From Acuticoccus sp965213555 (GTDB taxonomy: Bacteria > Pseudomonadota > Alphaproteobacteria > Rhizobiales > Amorphaceae), in assembly GCF_965213555.1 (NCBI RefSeq), contig NZ_OZ243890.1:434001-498000 (forward strand): DNA of 64,000 bases. Direction: 5' to 3'. A program made the position numbers and the translations under genes. Below, in pieces: positions 1-9,218 of the stretch (positions are counted from its first letter, which is position 1; each line of letters opens with the position of its first letter). The notes under the pieces were generated by a model, which saw only the letters and a list, made by a program, of their open reading frames with translations, searched no databases and had not been told where the DNA came from.

Positions 1-513
1 CGGCCCCATGATCATGACGCGCGAGTTGGTCGGCGCCACCTTGTCGATGATGGCCCGCATCTGGTTCATCACCGCCGAGCCGCCGATGAGGTCCTGGTAC
101 TCGCCCGACTTCGTCCGCAGGCTCTCGACCTCGCGCCGCAGACGAGAGTTCTCCAAGGCGCGCTCGGCGGCGAGGAGCAGGCGGTCGGCCTTCAGCGGCT
201 TCTCGATGTAGTCGTAGGCGCCGCGCTTGATGGCCGACACCGCGGTCTCGATGTTGCCGTGCCCCGAGATCATCACGATGGGCATCAAGGTGTGCTGTGA
301 GCGGATGGTGTCGAGGAGCTGCAGCCCGTCAAGCTTGGACCCTTGCAGCCAGATGTCGAGGAAGGTGAGCTGCGGGCGGCGCGCCCCGATCGTGGCGAGC
401 GCCTCGTCGGAGTCCGCCGCGGTGCGAACCTCGTAGCCCTCGTCCTCCAGGATGCCGGCGATGAGGTTGCGGATGTCGATCTCGTCGTCGACGACGAGGA
501 TGTCGGATGCCAT
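1..513 (-). CDS. ntrX: Nitrogen assimilation response regulator NtrX (N-terminal part, runs off the left edge)
   Basis: Only the first 171 residues are inside the window. They form a CheY-like receiver: acidic pair D9-D10, phospho-acceptor D53 (in LTFLDIWL), S83 and K105 (IEKP) are all in the expected places. A linker follows (about 120-155), and the last visible residues (MIMGP) are the lead-in to the Walker A motif of a sigma-54-activator AAA+ domain. NtrX is the partner of the sensor kinase NtrY, which lies just upstream on the same strand; together they control nitrogen and redox responses in alphaproteobacteria. The ATG at 513 gives a standard N-terminus. A 109-bp gap and a cupin gene separate it from ntrY, which is not the usual tight ntrY-ntrX spacing. 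The receiver plus context makes NtrX much more likely than NtrC. Confidence 0.9.
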   Translation of the reverse strand, partial: MASDILVVDDEIDIRNLIAGILEDEGYEVRTAADSDEALATIGARRPQLTFLDIWLQGSKLDGLQLLDTIRSQHTLMPIVMISGHGNIETAVSAIKRGAYDYIEKPLKADRLLLAAERALENSRLRREVESLRTKSGEYQDLIGGSAVMNQMRAIIDKVAPTNSRVMIMGP

Positions 514-622
514 CAGAACTCCACGTGCCTTGGGCGGCACCGGATGCTTGCGATCGTGCGCCGCCTACGTCGCGCGGTGCGCCGCGAGCGTCAAGCAGAC
601 TGCCGCCCGGCGCAGGTCGGCG

Positions 623-913
623 CTAGGCCTTGATCTCGATCTCCACGAACGCGCACTCCTCTGCTGCGGTGCTGACGACGTCGTGCTCCACACCGGCCCT
701 GCGGAAGTAGGGCAGGCCGCGTCGCATCTCGCCGCGTGTGCGGTTCCCGTCCGCATCGACGAGCTCCAGGGCACCGTCGAACAATGGCACCACCACGTAG
801 TCGAACTCGTGCCGGTGCCAGCCCGTGTTGTCGCCGGCGCGCGGGAACCGCCACTCGGTGACCCTCACGCGGTCGTTGTCCTCGAACACGGTGGGGTGCG
901 CGGTTCCGGTCAC
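623..913 (-). CDS. Small single-domain cupin protein
   Basis: A 96-residue protein that is almost entirely one cupin beta-barrel. Motif 1 is seen as H33-R-H35-EFDYV and motif 2 as the histidine in GVEH77D, so three metal-binding histidines are present. The ligand or reaction is unknown; small cupins can be metal enzymes or ligand-sensing proteins. I chose the GTG at 913 because AGGAGG lies about 7 bases before it, and because the longer ATG start at 982 would run back into the end of ntrY. It starts 22 bp after the ntrY stop and lies between ntrY and ntrX, so it is probably co-transcribed with them. No signal peptide, so cytoplasmic. Confidence 0.8.
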   Translation of the reverse strand: MTGTAHPTVFEDNDRVRVTEWRFPRAGDNTGWHRHEFDYVVVPLFDGALELVDADGNRTRGEMRRGLPYFRRAGVEHDVVSTAAEECAFVEIEIKA

Positions 914-935
914 TGCGGCCTCCTGCGGGTGTCGG

Positions 936-3137
936 TCATCGGTCGGCCTCGGCAGGCAGGGCGAAGCGCACGCACGCACCACGGGTGTTGTGCGACACCG
1001 ACGACGCGTCGAGGAGCTCGATGCGTCCGCCCTGCTCCTCGGCGATCTTCTTGACGATGGCGAGGCCGAGCCCTGTGCCCTTCTCGCGCGTCGTCATGTA
1101 GGGCTCGAGGAGCCGCTCGCGGCCGCTCGCCGGAAAGCCGAGGCCGTTGTCGATGACGTCGACCACGACCTCGCCGGCCAGGCGGTGGAGCCGCACCTCG
1201 ATGCGGCCACGCTCGCCGCCACGGTCCGCATCGCTGGTCTGCTCGATGGACTCCGCCGCGTTCTTCACGAGGTTCGAGAGGGCTTGCGCGACCAGGCGCT
1301 GGTCGAAGTGCGCGATCACCGGCTCGTCCGGGATGTCGGTGCGCTTCTCCACCCGCTCGCGTCCGATGCCCTGGAGGAACACCGCCTCGCGCACCGCCTC
1401 GCGCAGGTCCCGGCGCTCCATGGCGGGCGCGGGCATGCGCGCGAAGTTGGAGAACTCCGTCACCATGCGGCCGATGTCGTCCACCTGCCGCACGATGGTG
1501 TCCACGCACTGGTCGAACACCTCGTGGTCGTCGGCGCGGATCTGCTTGCCGTAGCGCCGCTTGATGCGCTCGGCCGAGAGCTGGATCGGCGTCAGCGGGT
1601 TCTTGATCTCGTGGGCGATGCGGCGCGCCACGTCCGCCCAGGCGGAGGTGCGCTGCGCGGTGACGAGGTCGGTGATGTCGTCCAGCGTGAGGACGAAGCC
1701 GGGGCGCGCGGCGTCGGCGCGGTCGGTCGTGGCACGCACCAGGATCGTGCGGTCGCGTCCCCTGCGCGCCAGGTTGATCTGCTCCGGCTTGATGCGCAGC
1801 CGCAGGAGGCCGTCCCCTGCCTCGAGGATCGGGGCGAGCTCGGGGACGCTGTCGGCCAGCCGCCGACCGACGACCTCGCGCTCGAAGAGGTCGAGCATGG
1901 CGAGCGCCGAGGTGTTGGCGAGCGTGACGCGGCCCTCCGCGTCCGTCCCGATGACGCCGGCCGAGACGCCCCCCAACACCGCCTCGGTGAAGCGGCTGCG
2001 GCGGCCGAGCTGGTCGTTCGCTGCGACGAGGTCGGAGCGCTGCCGCTTCAACGTCGACGTCATGTCGTTGAAGGTCTCGCCGAGGTGCGCGATGTCGCCG
2101 TCGAAGAAGCGCACGGGCACCTCCACGTCGAGGTCGCCCTTGGCCACCCGGTCGGAGGCGCCGATGAGCTCGCGGATCGGTGTCACGAGGCGGTTCGCGA
2201 AGCCGAAGCCGAGGTAGATCGCGCACACCAGGAGGACGAGGGTGACGCCGGCGTAGACCAGCCCGAAGGCCATCGAGACGCCGAGGCGGGACTGCTCGAG
2301 CTGGATGTACTCCTCGGCGTTGGCCCGTGTCAGGCGCAGGAAGCCGTTGACCTGCGGGTCCATCAGGCGCGCGATGTAGAGGTAGGTGTCGCGGTAGGAG
2401 TCGAGCTTCATGATGCCGCCCACCTGGTCCGCCTCGCCGGGGGCGATGAGGACGGGCTGGCCCTTCAGCGCCTCGCGCATGGCGTCCGGCGGCGGCATCC
2501 TGAGCTCGATGTCCGGGTTCACCACGGCGCGGGTGATGACCTCGCCCGCCCCGTTGAGCAGGAACGCCGACGGGAGCTGGCGCAGCGCGGCCTGGGCTTG
2601 GAAGATCGTGTCGAAGCGGCTGGGCTCGAAGTCGTAGACCTCCTTGGCGCGGTCGATGTCGCGCGCCATCGCCACGAGGTCGGAGCGCAGCACTCGCGCG
2701 TGCTCGCCGACGTAGGCGTCCGCCACGGCGACCGAGTTGGCGACGATCGCCTGGGTCCGCTCCTCGAACCAGCGGTCGAGCCCGCGCGACAGCGTGAAGG
2801 TCGCGACGACGGCGACAAGGGCCGCCGGAAGCACCGCCATGATCGAGAACAGCGCGACGATCCGCACATGGAGCCGCGCGCCCGCACGCCGGGCCGATCG
2901 CGCCCGCCAGAGCTTGGCCGCCTCGTAGGCGACCCCTCCGAGGAGCAGCGCGACGAGGACGGCGTTGATGACGAGCGCCACCGTGATGACGCGTCGGCTC
3001 GGGTCGATGGGCGTCAGCCCGGTCAGGATGAGGAACGTCAGCGTCACCGCGACCAGCGCCAGCGGGATCACTGCGATCCCAAGGCTGCGCACCGGACTGT
3101 CGAACGGCGGACGATAGGGAACTGCGGCGTCGGCCAT
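936..3137 (-). CDS. ntrY: Nitrogen sensor histidine kinase NtrY
   Basis: A 733-residue membrane sensor kinase, the usual NtrY length. Order of parts: hydrophobic segments near residues 19-41, 50-72 and 92-115, an extracytoplasmic sensing region to about 285, a further membrane helix about 290-312, HAMP (about 315-370), PAS (about 375-490), then the dimerisation/phosphotransfer helix with RIAHEIKNPLTPIQ and the phospho-accepting histidine at 509. The ATP-binding domain shows the N box (NLVKNAAES), a G1 box (VIDNGLGFP) and G2 (GTGLGLAIVKK). It phosphorylates NtrX, encoded downstream on the same strand after a small cupin gene. Start ATG at 3137. Confidence 0.94.
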   Translation of the reverse strand: MADAAVPYRPPFDSPVRSLGIAVIPLALVAVTLTFLILTGLTPIDPSRRVITVALVINAVLVALLLGGVAYEAAKLWRARSARRAGARLHVRIVALFSIMAVLPAALVAVVATFTLSRGLDRWFEERTQAIVANSVAVADAYVGEHARVLRSDLVAMARDIDRAKEVYDFEPSRFDTIFQAQAALRQLPSAFLLNGAGEVITRAVVNPDIELRMPPPDAMREALKGQPVLIAPGEADQVGGIMKLDSYRDTYLYIARLMDPQVNGFLRLTRANAEEYIQLEQSRLGVSMAFGLVYAGVTLVLLVCAIYLGFGFANRLVTPIRELIGASDRVAKGDLDVEVPVRFFDGDIAHLGETFNDMTSTLKRQRSDLVAANDQLGRRSRFTEAVLGGVSAGVIGTDAEGRVTLANTSALAMLDLFEREVVGRRLADSVPELAPILEAGDGLLRLRIKPEQINLARRGRDRTILVRATTDRADAARPGFVLTLDDITDLVTAQRTSAWADVARRIAHEIKNPLTPIQLSAERIKRRYGKQIRADDHEVFDQCVDTIVRQVDDIGRMVTEFSNFARMPAPAMERRDLREAVREAVFLQGIGRERVEKRTDIPDEPVIAHFDQRLVAQALSNLVKNAAESIEQTSDADRGGERGRIEVRLHRLAGEVVVDVIDNGLGFPASGRERLLEPYMTTREKGTGLGLAIVKKIAEEQGGRIELLDASSVSHNTRGACVRFALPAEADR

Positions 3138-3245
3138 GGCCGCTCCTGACGCGCTTCACATCGGAGGCTCGAAGGTTATGTGACGGGCGCACGGGATCGG
3201 GTCAAGGAAGGCGCACCAGGCGCTTCCGGACCGCGGGGGGCAGCC

Positions 3246-4328
3246 ATGAGCACGGAGCGGCCGCGCATCGTGATCGCCGGCGCGGGGCACGCAGCGCTCG
3301 TGGCGCTCGACCGCCTCGCCGGGGCAGCGGACGGCGCGCGTCTCACCCTCGTGACCGAAGGTACGCATGCGCACTACTCGGGCATGGTTCCAGGGTGGAT
3401 CGAGGGGATCTACGAGGCCGCGTCCATGTCGATCCCCCTCGCTCCGTTCGCCTCACGCGCCGGCGTCGAGCTCGTCGAGGGCAGGATCGTCGGGGCGAAC
3501 GAGGAGGAGCTCCGCCTCGCCGACGGGAGGCGCGTCGCCTACGACGCCCTCGTCGTCAACGCCGGCTCGGTGGCAGCCCGGCCTGGCCCCCTCGCCGACC
3601 CGCGGGTCATCGCGGGCAAGCCTTTCGACGCGATGATGGCGGGCCTCGAGCCCACCCTCGGCACCGCGACCTCCTTCGCGGTCGTGGGTGCCGGCGTCGC
3701 CGGGATCGAGGTGACGCTGGCGCTCGCGGCGCGTCGGCCCGACGCTGCGATCGCCTTGGTCGAGCGGCAGGCCGACCTCCTCGCCGGGCTGCCCGCCGGC
3801 GTCGGCCGGCGCGTGCGTCGACGCCTCGTCGAGGCAGGAGTCGCGCTGCGCTTGGGCAGGAAGGTCGCGGCGGTGCACGCGGACGCCTTGGAGCTCACCG
3901 ACGGGCACACCGTTCCCGCCGATGCCGTCCTCGCCTTCACCGGACCCGCCCCGCCTGAGTGGCTGGCCCGCACGCCCTTCGCGCGCACCGCCGACGGCTA
4001 CCTTGCCACCGACAGTGCGCTGCGCTCCACCTCCCATAGCAGGGTGCTCGCCGTGGGGGACGCGGCGACTCGCGTCGACGACCCACGACCGAAGGCCGGC
4101 GTGTTCTCCGTGCGCTCCGGCCCGCCGCTCGCCGACGCCATCGCCGCCCTGGCCCGCGGGCATCCGCCGACGCCGGTGCGCCTGCAGCGCCGCGGCCTCA
4201 TCCTGCTGTCGACGGGGGACCGCCGGGCGATCGGCACGCGCAACGGCCTCCTCGTCGAGGGACGTTGGGTCTGGCGCCTGAAGGACCGCTTCGACCGTGC
4301 CTTCGTGGACCGCTTCCGCCTTCCTTGA
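3246..4328 (+). CDS. FAD/NAD(P)-dependent oxidoreductase of the SelD-associated (Nterm_to_SelD) family
   Basis: A 360-residue pyridine nucleotide-disulfide oxidoreductase-like protein. The N-terminus has the FAD-binding pattern IVIAGAGHAAL (residues about 8-18), followed by HYSGMVPGWIEGIY, which is typical of the family often found fused to, or encoded beside, selenophosphate synthetase SelD. The NAD(P) Rossmann motif VVGAGVAGIE lies near residue 150, and the C-terminal FAD contact AVGDAAT near 270. The substrate is unknown; members resemble NDH-2 and sulfide:quinone reductases. Start ATG at 3246 has GGGGGCAG just upstream; a longer in-frame start at 3180 lacks one. No selD is visible nearby. 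The MFS gene follows after 44 bp and may be co-transcribed. Confidence 0.78.
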   Translation: MSTERPRIVIAGAGHAALVALDRLAGAADGARLTLVTEGTHAHYSGMVPGWIEGIYEAASMSIPLAPFASRAGVELVEGRIVGANEEELRLADGRRVAYDALVVNAGSVAARPGPLADPRVIAGKPFDAMMAGLEPTLGTATSFAVVGAGVAGIEVTLALAARRPDAAIALVERQADLLAGLPAGVGRRVRRRLVEAGVALRLGRKVAAVHADALELTDGHTVPADAVLAFTGPAPPEWLARTPFARTADGYLATDSALRSTSHSRVLAVGDAATRVDDPRPKAGVFSVRSGPPLADAIAALARGHPPTPVRLQRRGLILLSTGDRRAIGTRNGLLVEGRWVWRLKDRFDRAFVDRFRLP

Positions 4329-4372
4329 CCGCGGACGCTGGCCAACACCGCGCGTAGCTCCTATGGCGGGCG

Positions 4373-5593
4373 ATGGCCCTCGCGCTGCGCGTCTTCCTCC
4401 CGTTCGCCTTCGCCTACCTGCTCGCCTACCTCATGCGCGTGGTCAACGCCGTAGCCGGCGCGCCGCTCACCGCCGAGTTCGGGCTGTCGCCGGCCGACCT
4501 CGGCCTGCTGACGAGCGTCTACTTCGTCGGCTTCGCGGTGATGCAGATCCCGTTCGGCGTGCTGATGGACCGCTACGGCCCGCGCCGGGTCGAGGCGCTC
4601 GCGCTCTTGTTCGCCGCGGCAGGCTGCGTCCTTTTCGCGCTCGCCGCCGCCTCCCCGCACCTCCTCCTCGGCCGCTTCCTCATGGGGCTCGGCGCCTCGA
4701 TGTCGCTGATGGCCCCGATGACCGCGTACCGCAGCTGGTTCACCCCGGAGCGACGGGCGCTCGTCATCGGCCTCCACATGGCCTTCGGCGGGCTCGGCAG
4801 CGCCATCGCCGGCGGTCCGGCCGAGGCGCTCATCGACGCGGTGGGGTGGCGTGGGATGTTCCTCGTCCTCTCGGGAGGCATCGTCGTCGCCGCGCTCACC
4901 ATCGCGCTGGTCGTGCCGCGGCAGCGCGAGCCGCAGGCGGCGGTGCGGATCCTTGCGCTCACCCGCGAGGTCGCTTCCGTGCTGAGGAGCCCGGCCCTGT
5001 GGCGCGTCGCCCCGCTCTCGGCGACGGTGCAGGTGGGCATGCTGGCCGTGGTCGGGCTGTGGGCCGGGCCGTGGCTGCGCGAGGTCGCGGGGATGACGGA
5101 CGACGTCGCCGCGGGCTGGCTCTCGGCGGCCGGGATCGGCCTCGTCGCCGGGTTCCTGTTCTACGGCGCGCTGTTCGCCCGCGTGGAGCGCACCGGGCAC
5201 GCGACGACCGCCTTCGTCGTCGGCTCCCTCGTCACGGTCGCGTTCCCGCTCGTCCTTATCGTGGTGCCGCCGAGCTACAGCGGGATCGTCTGGATCCTTT
5301 ACGCCGCGGTAGGCTCGGTGGGCGTCCACAGCTACAACATCGCGACGTCGGCGTTCCCTGCCGCGATGGCGGGCCGCGTCAACACCGCGCTCAATTTCGT
5401 CGTCTTCGTCGCCGCGTTCCTCGGCCAGTGGGGCTTCGGCGTGGTGCTCGCCGCCTACCCCGGGGAGCGCGGACAGGCCACCTACGAGGGCTTCCAGGCC
5501 GCCTTCCTTTTGCTGATCGCGATCCAGCTCGTCAGCGCACTGCCCCTCTTGTTTCGGGCGGGCGGACGACGCGCGGACGCACGCGCCCATTGA
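4373..5593 (+). CDS. Major facilitator superfamily transporter
   Basis: A 406-residue integral membrane protein with about twelve hydrophobic segments. The loop between helices 2 and 3 carries the MFS signature GVLMDRYGPRR (about residues 62-72), and the N-terminus runs straight into helix 1, as in nitrate/nitrite- or hexuronate-type MFS members. The substrate cannot be told from sequence. It lies 44 bp downstream of the FAD oxidoreductase on the same strand and is convergent with mfd, 76 bp away. Confidence 0.85.
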   Translation: MALALRVFLPFAFAYLLAYLMRVVNAVAGAPLTAEFGLSPADLGLLTSVYFVGFAVMQIPFGVLMDRYGPRRVEALALLFAAAGCVLFALAAASPHLLLGRFLMGLGASMSLMAPMTAYRSWFTPERRALVIGLHMAFGGLGSAIAGGPAEALIDAVGWRGMFLVLSGGIVVAALTIALVVPRQREPQAAVRILALTREVASVLRSPALWRVAPLSATVQVGMLAVVGLWAGPWLREVAGMTDDVAAGWLSAAGIGLVAGFLFYGALFARVERTGHATTAFVVGSLVTVAFPLVLIVVPPSYSGIVWILYAAVGSVGVHSYNIATSAFPAAMAGRVNTALNFVVFVAAFLGQWGFGVVLAAYPGERGQATYEGFQAAFLLLIAIQLVSALPLLFRAGGRRADARAH

Positions 5594-5669
5594 GCGTGTC
5601 TCCATCCGCCGCCGTAGGAGGCGAGGTCGGGCGTCGCCCACCGCCGCCATGCGCCAACCGCGCCGGTGA

Positions 5670-8600
5670 TTACGCTGCGGCCTTCTCCCTGATCTGCGCG
5701 AGCTTGGCCAGCTTGGCGAGGACCATGGCGACGCCCTTGACGCGCTTGTCGGCGTCGGGCCAGTCGCGGATGAACACCACCTTCTGGTCCGGACGCATCT
5801 TGGCGAGCGTGCCCTCCCCGGCGATCATCGCGACGAGGCCCGTGGCGTTGGCGAACTCGTTGCCACGGAACGTCACGACGCAGCCCTTCGGCCCGGCGTC
5901 GATCTTCTCGACGTTGGCGCGCCTGCACAGCGACTTGATGTACACGATCTTCATCAGCCACTCGACCTCATCGGGTACCCGGCCGAAGCGGTCGACGAGC
6001 TCGGCGCCGAAGGCGTCGATGGCCTGGGCGTCGTCGAGGTCGGCGAGCCGGCGATAAAGGCTCATGCGCAGCTGCAGGTCGGGGATGTAGTCCTCGGGGA
6101 TCAGAACCGGGATGCCGATGGAGATGTGCGGCGACCAACGGTCCTCGACCTCCTCGTCTGAGCCCGTCTTCAGCGAGGCGACCGCTTCCTCGAGCATCGA
6201 CTGGTAGAGCTCGAAGCCGACCTCCTTGATGTGGCCGGACTGCTCGTCGCCGAGGAGGTTGCCGGCGCCGCGGATGTCGAGGTCATGGGAGGCGAGCTGG
6301 AAGCCCGCCCCGAGGTTGTCCAGCGACGACAGCACCTTGAGGCGGCGCTGCGCCGGCGCGGTGAGCGTCTTGTCGAGGGGGGTCGTGAGCAGCGCGTAGG
6401 CCCGTGTCTTGGCCCGGCCGACCCGGCCGCGGATCTGGTAGAGTTGGGCGAGGCCGAACATGTCAGCGCGGTGCACGATGAGGGTGTTCGCGGTCGGGAT
6501 GTCGAGGCCGGACTCCACGATGGTCGTGGCGAGGAGCACGTCGTACTGCCCGTCGTAGAACGCGTTCATCACGTCGTCGAGCTCGGTGGCCGACATCTGC
6601 CCGTGCGCCACCGCGACCTTCACCTCCGGCACGTGCTGGGCGAGGAACTCCTTCTGACCGGCAAGGTCTGCGACGCGCGGGCAGACGTAGAACGACTGGC
6701 CGCCGCGGTAGCGCTCGCGCAGAAGCGCCTCGCGGATCGTCAGCGGGTCGAAGGGCGTGATGAACGTGCGCACGGTCAGCCGGTCCACCGGCGGCGTCGC
6801 GATGATGGAGAGCTCGCGCACCCCGGTGAGCGCGAGTTGCATGGTGCGCGGGATCGGCGTCGCGGACAGCGTGAGGACGTGCACGTCCGCCTTGAGCTCC
6901 TTCAGCTTCTCCTTGTGCTTGACGCCGAACTTCTGCTCCTCGTCGACGATGAGGAGGCCGAGGTCGCGGAACTCGACGGACTTCGACAAGAGTGCGTGGG
7001 TGCCGACCACGAGGTCGATTTCGCCGGACTTCAAGCCCTCGCGGACCACGCGCATCTCCTTCGTCGAGACGAGGCGGGAGGCCTGAGCGACCTTGATCGG
7101 CAAGCCGGCGAAGCGCTCGGCGAACGTCTTGTAGTGCTGGCGCGCAAGCAGCGTCGTTGGGACGATCAGCGCTACCTGCCGGCCGCTCATTGCTGCGAGG
7201 AAGGCGGCGCGGATCGCGACCTCGGTCTTGCCGAAGCCGACGTCGCCGCACACCAGGCGGTCCATGGGACGACCGGCCGCGAGGTCGTCGGAAATGGCAT
7301 CGACGGCGGCGAGCTGGTCGTCCGTCTCGTTGTACGGGAACTTCGCGACGAACTCGTCGTAGACGCCCGATGGCGGCTCGATCACCGGCGCCTTCTTCAT
7401 CATCCGCTCGGCGGCCGTCCTGATGAGGCCGCCGGCGATCTCGCGCACGCGCTCCTTCATCTTGGCCTTGCGCGCCTGCCAGCCCGCGCCGCCGAGGCGG
7501 TCGAGCTGGACGCCCTCGGTCTCCTGCGAGCCGTAGCGCGACAACAGGTCGATGTTCTCCACCGGCAGGTAGAGCTTGTCGTCCTTCTGGTAGGCGATCT
7601 CTACGCAGTCGTGAGGCGCGCCTGCGGCTTCCAGGGTCTTCAAGCCGAGGAAGCGGCCGATGCCGTGGTCGAGGTGGACGACGAGGTCGCCCTCGGCGAG
7701 CGAGGCGGCCTCCGTGAGCACGTTGGCGTCGCGCTTGCGCCGGCGACCGGACGAGACGAGGCGGTCGCCGAGGACGTCTTGCTCGGCAACGACGACGTAG
7801 TCCGGCGCCTCGAAGCCGTCCTCGATCTCGAGCACCGCGAGGGCGGCCTCCCCGGGCTTCAGCGCGCCGACCTCGGGCATCGAGGCGACCGGTGTAAGCC
7901 GCTTCAGCCCCTGGTCCGCGAGCACCTGCCCCATGCGGCTGAGCGAGCCCTCCGACCAGGCGGCGATGACGACCCGCCGACCCTCGCGGCGGATGGCGTC
8001 GACGTACTCAGACAGGACGGCGAAGATGTTGACCTTGCCCGCCGACCTCTCCGCCGCGAAGGAGCGGCCGACCTTGCCGCCAGCGGGGATCGTCAGCGCA
8101 TCCTCGCGGTCGGGCTCGTCGAACGGCGTGAGGTGGATCATGCGGTGCCGGTCGAAGAGCTCGGCGGGCGTCATGCCCGTGAGGTAGAGCTCGCTCGTCG
8201 GCAGCGCGTGGTAAGGGGCGCCTTGCGCGACCTGCGCCACCGCCGAGTTGCGCGCGGCGTAGTGGTCCTCGATCTCCGCGATGCGCTTGGCGATGGCGTC
8301 CTCGACCAGGTGGTCGATCACGCAGGGCGCGTCCGGCACGTAGTCGAACATCGTCGCGAGGCCATCGTGGAACAGCGGCATCCAGTGCTCGACGCCGGAC
8401 GCGCGGACGCCCTCCGACACCGAGTGGTAAAGGATGTCGTCCTTGGAGGGCGCGCCGAAGTGGCGAAGGTACCCCTCGCGAAAGCTCGAGATGCTGTCTT
8501 CGGAGAGGATCACCTCGCTCATGGGGATGAGCTCGATGGCGTCCCACTGCCCCGTGGTGCGCTGGGTCTCCGGATCGAAGGGCCGGATCGTCTCCAAGGT

Positions 8601-9218
8601 GTCGCCGAAGAAGTCGAGCCGCACCGGCTGGTCCGTGCCCGGCGCGAAGAGGTCGACGATGCCGCCGCGGACCGCGTACTCCCCCGCCTCCCGCACCGTC
8701 GGCGTGCGCAGGAACGCGTTGTCCTCGAGCCAGGCGACGACGTCGTTCATCGCGACGTCCGCGCCGGCCTTGTGGTGGCGCGTCGCTGCGCGGATGACTT
8801 CTGGGCGCGGGACGCGCTGCAGGACAGCGTTCGCCGTCGTCATCACCACGAGCGGGGTGTCGCCCTCGCGCTCGGCGAGCGCCGCCAGCGCGCCGGTGCG
8901 CCGCGCCTGCACCACGGCCGAGGGCGAGGCGCGGTCGTAGGGCATGCAGTCCCATGCCGGGAGGTGGACGACGGGCACGTCCGGCGCGAAGAAGTGCAAC
9001 GCGTTCTGGGCCGAGCGCAGCCGCGCCCAGTCCCGTGCGACGTAGACCACGGGCCCCTTCGTGGCCGCGGCCAGAGTCGCGAGGACGTCGCCCTCCATGC
9101 CGTCGGGCACCTGGGTCACGGTGAGCTCGCGCGGCAGGTCGGGCTCGGCGAGCTTCGTGAGGCTTGGCTTGGAGAGCGCGCGGATCTCGTCGAGGGACAG
9201 CGCCTTGGGCTTGGCCAT
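5670..9218 (-). CDS. mfd: Transcription-repair coupling factor Mfd
   Basis: A 1182-residue SF2 translocase that removes RNA polymerase stalled at DNA lesions and recruits UvrA. Parts in order: UvrB-like N-terminal region (about 1-350), RNA-polymerase-interacting (CarD-like) domain around 500-570 (LVVHLDHGIGRFLGL), helicase domain with Walker A GDVGFGKTEVA near 655-667, Walker B DEEQKFG near 757-763, SATPIPRTM, and motif VI QIRGRVGRA, then the C-terminal TRCF domain. ATG at 9218 begins MAKPKALSL; longer in-frame starts would run through sdhE. Its ATG overlaps the sdhE stop by one base (TGATG), so the two are translationally coupled. Confidence 0.97.
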   Translation of the reverse strand: MAKPKALSLDEIRALSKPSLTKLAEPDLPRELTVTQVPDGMEGDVLATLAAATKGPVVYVARDWARLRSAQNALHFFAPDVPVVHLPAWDCMPYDRASPSAVVQARRTGALAALAEREGDTPLVVMTTANAVLQRVPRPEVIRAATRHHKAGADVAMNDVVAWLEDNAFLRTPTVREAGEYAVRGGIVDLFAPGTDQPVRLDFFGDTLETIRPFDPETQRTTGQWDAIELIPMSEVILSEDSISSFREGYLRHFGAPSKDDILYHSVSEGVRASGVEHWMPLFHDGLATMFDYVPDAPCVIDHLVEDAIAKRIAEIEDHYAARNSAVAQVAQGAPYHALPTSELYLTGMTPAELFDRHRMIHLTPFDEPDREDALTIPAGGKVGRSFAAERSAGKVNIFAVLSEYVDAIRREGRRVVIAAWSEGSLSRMGQVLADQGLKRLTPVASMPEVGALKPGEAALAVLEIEDGFEAPDYVVVAEQDVLGDRLVSSGRRRKRDANVLTEAASLAEGDLVVHLDHGIGRFLGLKTLEAAGAPHDCVEIAYQKDDKLYLPVENIDLLSRYGSQETEGVQLDRLGGAGWQARKAKMKERVREIAGGLIRTAAERMMKKAPVIEPPSGVYDEFVAKFPYNETDDQLAAVDAISDDLAAGRPMDRLVCGDVGFGKTEVAIRAAFLAAMSGRQVALIVPTTLLARQHYKTFAERFAGLPIKVAQASRLVSTKEMRVVREGLKSGEIDLVVGTHALLSKSVEFRDLGLLIVDEEQKFGVKHKEKLKELKADVHVLTLSATPIPRTMQLALTGVRELSIIATPPVDRLTVRTFITPFDPLTIREALLRERYRGGQSFYVCPRVADLAGQKEFLAQHVPEVKVAVAHGQMSATELDDVMNAFYDGQYDVLLATTIVESGLDIPTANTLIVHRADMFGLAQLYQIRGRVGRAKTRAYALLTTPLDKTLTAPAQRRLKVLSSLDNLGAGFQLASHDLDIRGAGNLLGDEQSGHIKEVGFELYQSMLEEAVASLKTGSDEEVEDRWSPHISIGIPVLIPEDYIPDLQLRMSLYRRLADLDDAQAIDAFGAELVDRFGRVPDEVEWLMKIVYIKSLCRRANVEKIDAGPKGCVVTFRGNEFANATGLVAMIAGEGTLAKMRPDQKVVFIRDWPDADKRVKGVAMVLAKLAKLAQIREKAAA

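Noticed and set aside
825..3149. A 774-codon open frame on the plus strand, opposite ntrY
   Set aside because: It is the antisense shadow of ntrY in very GC-rich DNA; the translation is rich in Arg, Ala, Val and Asp with no domain, while the minus strand encodes a full histidine kinase.
5594..5669. A GGGCG-T-CGCCC palindrome between the MFS gene and mfd
   Set aside because: The loop would be a single base and no T-run follows, so it cannot fold as a useful terminator.
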